A stretch of DNA of 7,107 nucleotides from Bathymodiolus azoricus thioautotrophic gill symbiont (lineage in GTDB: Bacteria > Pseudomonadota > Gammaproteobacteria > PS1 > Pseudothioglobaceae). A model generated the notes under the pieces. It was not told where the DNA came from. It saw only the letters and a list, made by a program, of their open reading frames with translations, and did no database searches. Below are positions 5,303-7,107 of this stretch, piece after piece. Each line of letters begins with the position of its first letter. The first letter of the stretch is position 1. The translations under genes and the position numbers were made by a program. The stretch lies in contig NZ_CDSC02000436.1 of assembly GCF_001298715.1 (NCBI RefSeq), positions 1 through 7,107 on the forward strand, written 5' to 3'.

Positions 5303-6241
5303 ATGAATAATAATTGGCAACATAACGCACGCAACACGCTCAAAGGTGCAGATAGTTGCAATGCCTTTTTTCAATCTCAGCAATTTCAAGACCAAGGTTT
5401 TCCTATTAAGATTCCTTTGGAATTTGCCAATCTCATTGATAAAGATAACCCTGATGATCCGCTATTAAAGCAAGTTGCCAGTGCACCTATCCAAGCACAA
5501 AGTGGTTTTAGTACAGAACCATTAGAAGATGAAAAATACACCCCTGTTGCAGGACTTGTTCATAAGTATCCCAATCGCGTTTTATTGATTACATCTAGAG
5601 TTTGCGCTATTCATTGTCAGTATTGTTTTCGGCAGAATTTTAATTACACTGAGCATGATGCAATTAGTAATTATTTAGCAATTGAAGAGTATATTTGCAG
5701 TCATTCTCAAATTAATGAAGTGATATTAAGTGGTGGCGACCCTTTGAGTTTGAGTGATGAGAAACTTGCACAACTAATTGGAAAAATTGAGAAAATTTCA
5801 CACATCAAGAACTTGCGCATCCATACGCGTAGCGCCGTAGTAACACCAAGTCGAATAACCACAAAGCTGATTAAACTATTAAATCATAGTACGCTCAATG
5901 TCGTGTTGGTCACTCATGTTAATCATGCTAATGAATTATCAAATGACTTTGCTAAGGCGATACGAGCATTAAGCAATGTCACTTTGCTCAATCAATCGGT
6001 TTTGTTAAAAGGTGTGAATGACTGCGTATTGACTTTAAGTAAACTTTCTATGGATTTGTTTGAATTAGGGATCTTGCCTTATTATTTGCATTTACTAGAT
6101 AAAGTCAGTGGTGCAGAACATTTTTTAGTTGAGGATGAGGCTGCCATTAAATTGCACCGAGAATTGGGCAAAAAACTCAGTGGTTACTTAGTACCCAGAC
6201 TGGTAAGAGATGAGAATTTAGCAGCAAAAACTTGGCTTTAG
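5303..6241 (+). CDS. epmB: EF-P beta-lysylation enzyme EpmB (radical SAM lysine 2,3-aminomutase family)
   Basis: EpmB converts L-alpha-lysine to (R)-beta-lysine, which EpmA attaches to the conserved lysine of elongation factor P to relieve stalling at polyproline. The 312-residue product has the radical SAM cluster motif C101-x3-C105-x2-C108, SGGDP at 143-147, RIHTRSAVVTPSRIT at 172-186, LLNQSVLL at 228-235, PYYLH at 259-263 and SGYLVP at 293-298. K309, in an A-A-K-T context, aligns with the PLP-binding lysine of E. coli EpmB (EPSKTPL), but only three residues follow it. Clostridial KamA enzymes are about 100 residues longer, so EpmB is the better call. The start at 5303 keeps the family N-terminal Trp, yet it sits directly on the terminator's last T with no Shine-Dalgarno. 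No upstream ATG exists before the in-frame TAA of the small gene. The efp and epmA genes are not in the window. Confidence 0.93.
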   Translation: MNNNWQHNARNTLKGADSCNAFFQSQQFQDQGFPIKIPLEFANLIDKDNPDDPLLKQVASAPIQAQSGFSTEPLEDEKYTPVAGLVHKYPNRVLLITSRVCAIHCQYCFRQNFNYTEHDAISNYLAIEEYICSHSQINEVILSGGDPLSLSDEKLAQLIGKIEKISHIKNLRIHTRSAVVTPSRITTKLIKLLNHSTLNVVLVTHVNHANELSNDFAKAIRALSNVTLLNQSVLLKGVNDCVLTLSKLSMDLFELGILPYYLHLLDKVSGAEHFLVEDEAAIKLHRELGKKLSGYLVPRLVRDENLAAKTWL

Positions 6242-6744
6242 CGAATGGCTTTTTCTAAAGTTTTTATATTGATTTCACCCATATACCGATTAATTAATAC
6301 CCCATCGGGGGTGTAAATATAGGTGGTTGGCATACCCACTATTTTGCCAAATTTTTTGAACTCAGGGCGGTTGTTATCATCGGATAAAACAATAGGGTAA
6401 TTAACCATAAAACTGTCGGTAAATTCGGTAATTTTATCAACATCGGCCTGTTCATAATCCATACCTAAGATTTCCACTTTGTCCGAATGCTTTTCATAAA
6501 AATCAACAAAAGCAGGGATTTCTTTAAGGCAAGGTGGGCACCAAGTTGCCCAAAAATTAACCACCAAGTATTTGCCTTTAACGGTATTATTATTGTGTGT
6601 TTTACCGTTTATATCCACTACTGAAAATTGTGGCAGTTGGGTATTTTTTGGAGTGTTGCCTTTAGAAAAAAGATCCCCTAATGTCATTGCATGAACGACA
6701 CTTAAGGGAAGAATGAGCGCGAGTATAATAAGGATTTTCTTCAT
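6238..6744 (-). CDS. TlpA/ResA/DsbE-like periplasmic thioredoxin-fold protein
   Basis: 168 residues. An N-terminal signal peptide (KK at 2-3, hydrophobic 4-17, likely cleavage after V-H-A19) is followed by a thioredoxin fold. The active site is W-C69-P-P-C72 within NFWATWCPPCLKEIP, and the cis-proline is P139 in the G-M-P-T-T-Y loop, preceded by a central extension near 94-125 typical of the TlpA/AhpC-like group. Such proteins are periplasmic thiol-disulfide reductases, often serving cytochrome c maturation or protection of cysteines, with electrons from a DsbD/CcdA transporter. No ccm genes are adjacent, so the specific client is unknown. Its stop overlaps the stop of epmB by 4 bp, tail to tail. 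The ATG at 6744 is only 16 bp from the divergent gene's start, and no Shine-Dalgarno precedes it. The ATG is supported by the signal peptide it creates. Confidence 0.92.
   Translation of the reverse strand: MKKILIILALILPLSVVHAMTLGDLFSKGNTPKNTQLPQFSVVDINGKTHNNNTVKGKYLVVNFWATWCPPCLKEIPAFVDFYEKHSDKVEILGMDYEQADVDKITEFTDSFMVNYPIVLSDDNNRPEFKKFGKIVGMPTTYIYTPDGVLINRYMGEINIKTLEKAIR
6724..6729 (+). promoter_or_regulatory. Putative -10 element for the ArsC-family gene, inside the thioredoxin gene
   Basis: A perfect TATAAT lies 31 bases upstream of the 6761 ATG, within the signal-peptide codons of the divergent gene. The expected -35 position (around 6701-6706, CTTAAG) matches poorly. GGGA (6748-6751) is the only weak Shine-Dalgarno candidate. 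Confidence 0.4.
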
Positions 6745-6755
6745 AGTGGGATTTA

Positions 6756-6783
6756 AGTATATGCGTGTAACAATTTATCACAA
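6756..6783 (-). promoter_or_regulatory. Putative promoter of the thioredoxin-like gene, inside the ArsC-family gene
   Basis: On the minus strand TTGTGA (6783-6778, 4 of 6), a 16-bp spacer and TATACT (6761-6756, 5 of 6) precede the ATG at 6744. Initiation would be near 6749, leaving a leader of only about 5 nt, which agrees with the lack of a ribosome binding site. Confidence 0.4.
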
Positions 6784-7107
6784 CCCTAGATGTACAAAAT
6801 CTAGGCTAACTTTAGGTATTTTAGAAGAAAAAGGCATTGACTTTCAAGTAATTAAATATTTAGACGATACGCCATCAACGCAAGAATTAAAAGCACTGCT
6901 TAGTGAGTTAGGGTTGGATGCTAGGTCGTTAATGCGAACTTTTGAAGCACCTTATAAAACCAACAATTTGGGTGATGAATCGCTCAGTGAAGATGATTTA
7001 ATTCAAGCAATGGTTGATAATCCTATTCTTATTGAGCGTCCCATTGTGAGAACTGATAAAGGCACGGTAATTGGACGACCGCCTGAGAATGTATTGGCAA
7101 TTATTTA
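6761..7107 (+). CDS. arsC: ArsC/YfgD-family arsenate-reductase-like protein (3' end at window edge)
   Basis: 115 codons from ATG at 6761 run to the window end. Features are Y-H-N-P-R-C-T-K-S-R at 6-15, with C11 matching the catalytic Cys12 of E. coli ArsC, and three arginines equivalent to its oxyanion-binding Arg60, Arg94 and Arg107: R59 in LMRTF, R93 in ERPIV and R106 in GRPPE. Glutaredoxin-coupled ArsC enzymes reduce arsenate to arsenite. The N-P-R-C-x-K-S-R variant and the I-Q-A-M-V-D-N-P segment are closer to the shorter YfgD-type proteins (about 119 residues) than to plasmid ArsC (about 141), so arsenate may not be the real substrate. YfgD ends in VLEIVG. Here VLAII is followed by the bases TA, so the next base may complete the stop codon and the protein may be practically complete. 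No ars operon partners are adjacent. Confidence 0.9.
   Translation, partial: MRVTIYHNPRCTKSRLTLGILEEKGIDFQVIKYLDDTPSTQELKALLSELGLDARSLMRTFEAPYKTNNLGDESLSEDDLIQAMVDNPILIERPIVRTDKGTVIGRPPENVLAII

Overview
The window looks like a piece of an AT-rich gammaproteobacterial chromosome. The best lineage clues are a full-length UvrD with its C-terminal Tudor-like domain and an EpmB-type lysine 2,3-aminomutase, both most typical of Gammaproteobacteria. The low GC, compact convergent/divergent layout and secreted RCC1-like repeat proteins would fit a marine or symbiotic lineage such as the SUP05/Thioglobus group. That placement is a guess, not something the sequence proves.

Layout. Positions 1-312 (+) are the 3' end of a secreted-type repeat protein gene. 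Positions 412-1734 (+) are a complete paralogue: a signal peptide followed by about ten 38-residue RCC1-like units. The two form a tandem family with a sigma70-like promoter between them. Positions 1735-2043 are noncoding, with several short repeats and a possible stem-loop. Positions 2044-2577 (-) encode a DUF2278 (YukJ-like) protein whose conserved N-terminus runs past the only conventional start, so the gene is either broken or uses a non-AUG start. Positions 2578-2775 are noncoding, with a nested inverted repeat and a promoter-like element reading against uvrD. Positions 2776-4941 (-) are uvrD.

A 124-bp divergent region (4942-5065) carries a strong promoter with a 10-bp perfect palindrome in its spacer. 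It drives a 61-residue protein of unknown function at 5066-5251 (+), which is closed by a strong intrinsic terminator. The ATG of epmB (5303-6241, +) directly abuts the last T of that terminator and has no Shine-Dalgarno sequence. epmB overlaps by 4 bp, tail to tail, with a periplasmic TlpA/ResA-like thioredoxin gene (6238-6744, -). That gene is divergent, 16 bp apart, from an ArsC/YfgD-family reductase gene (6761-window end, +).

Function. uvrD (DNA repair), epmB (elongation factor P modification), the TlpA-like protein (periplasmic thiol redox) and the ArsC-family gene are housekeeping or stress functions with no evident shared pathway. The less ordinary content is the exported repeat family on the left, the DUF2278 gene with its missing start, and the small autonomous gene between uvrD and epmB. 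I saw no tRNA, rRNA, CRISPR array or intact insertion sequence. All promoter and hairpin calls were made by eye.
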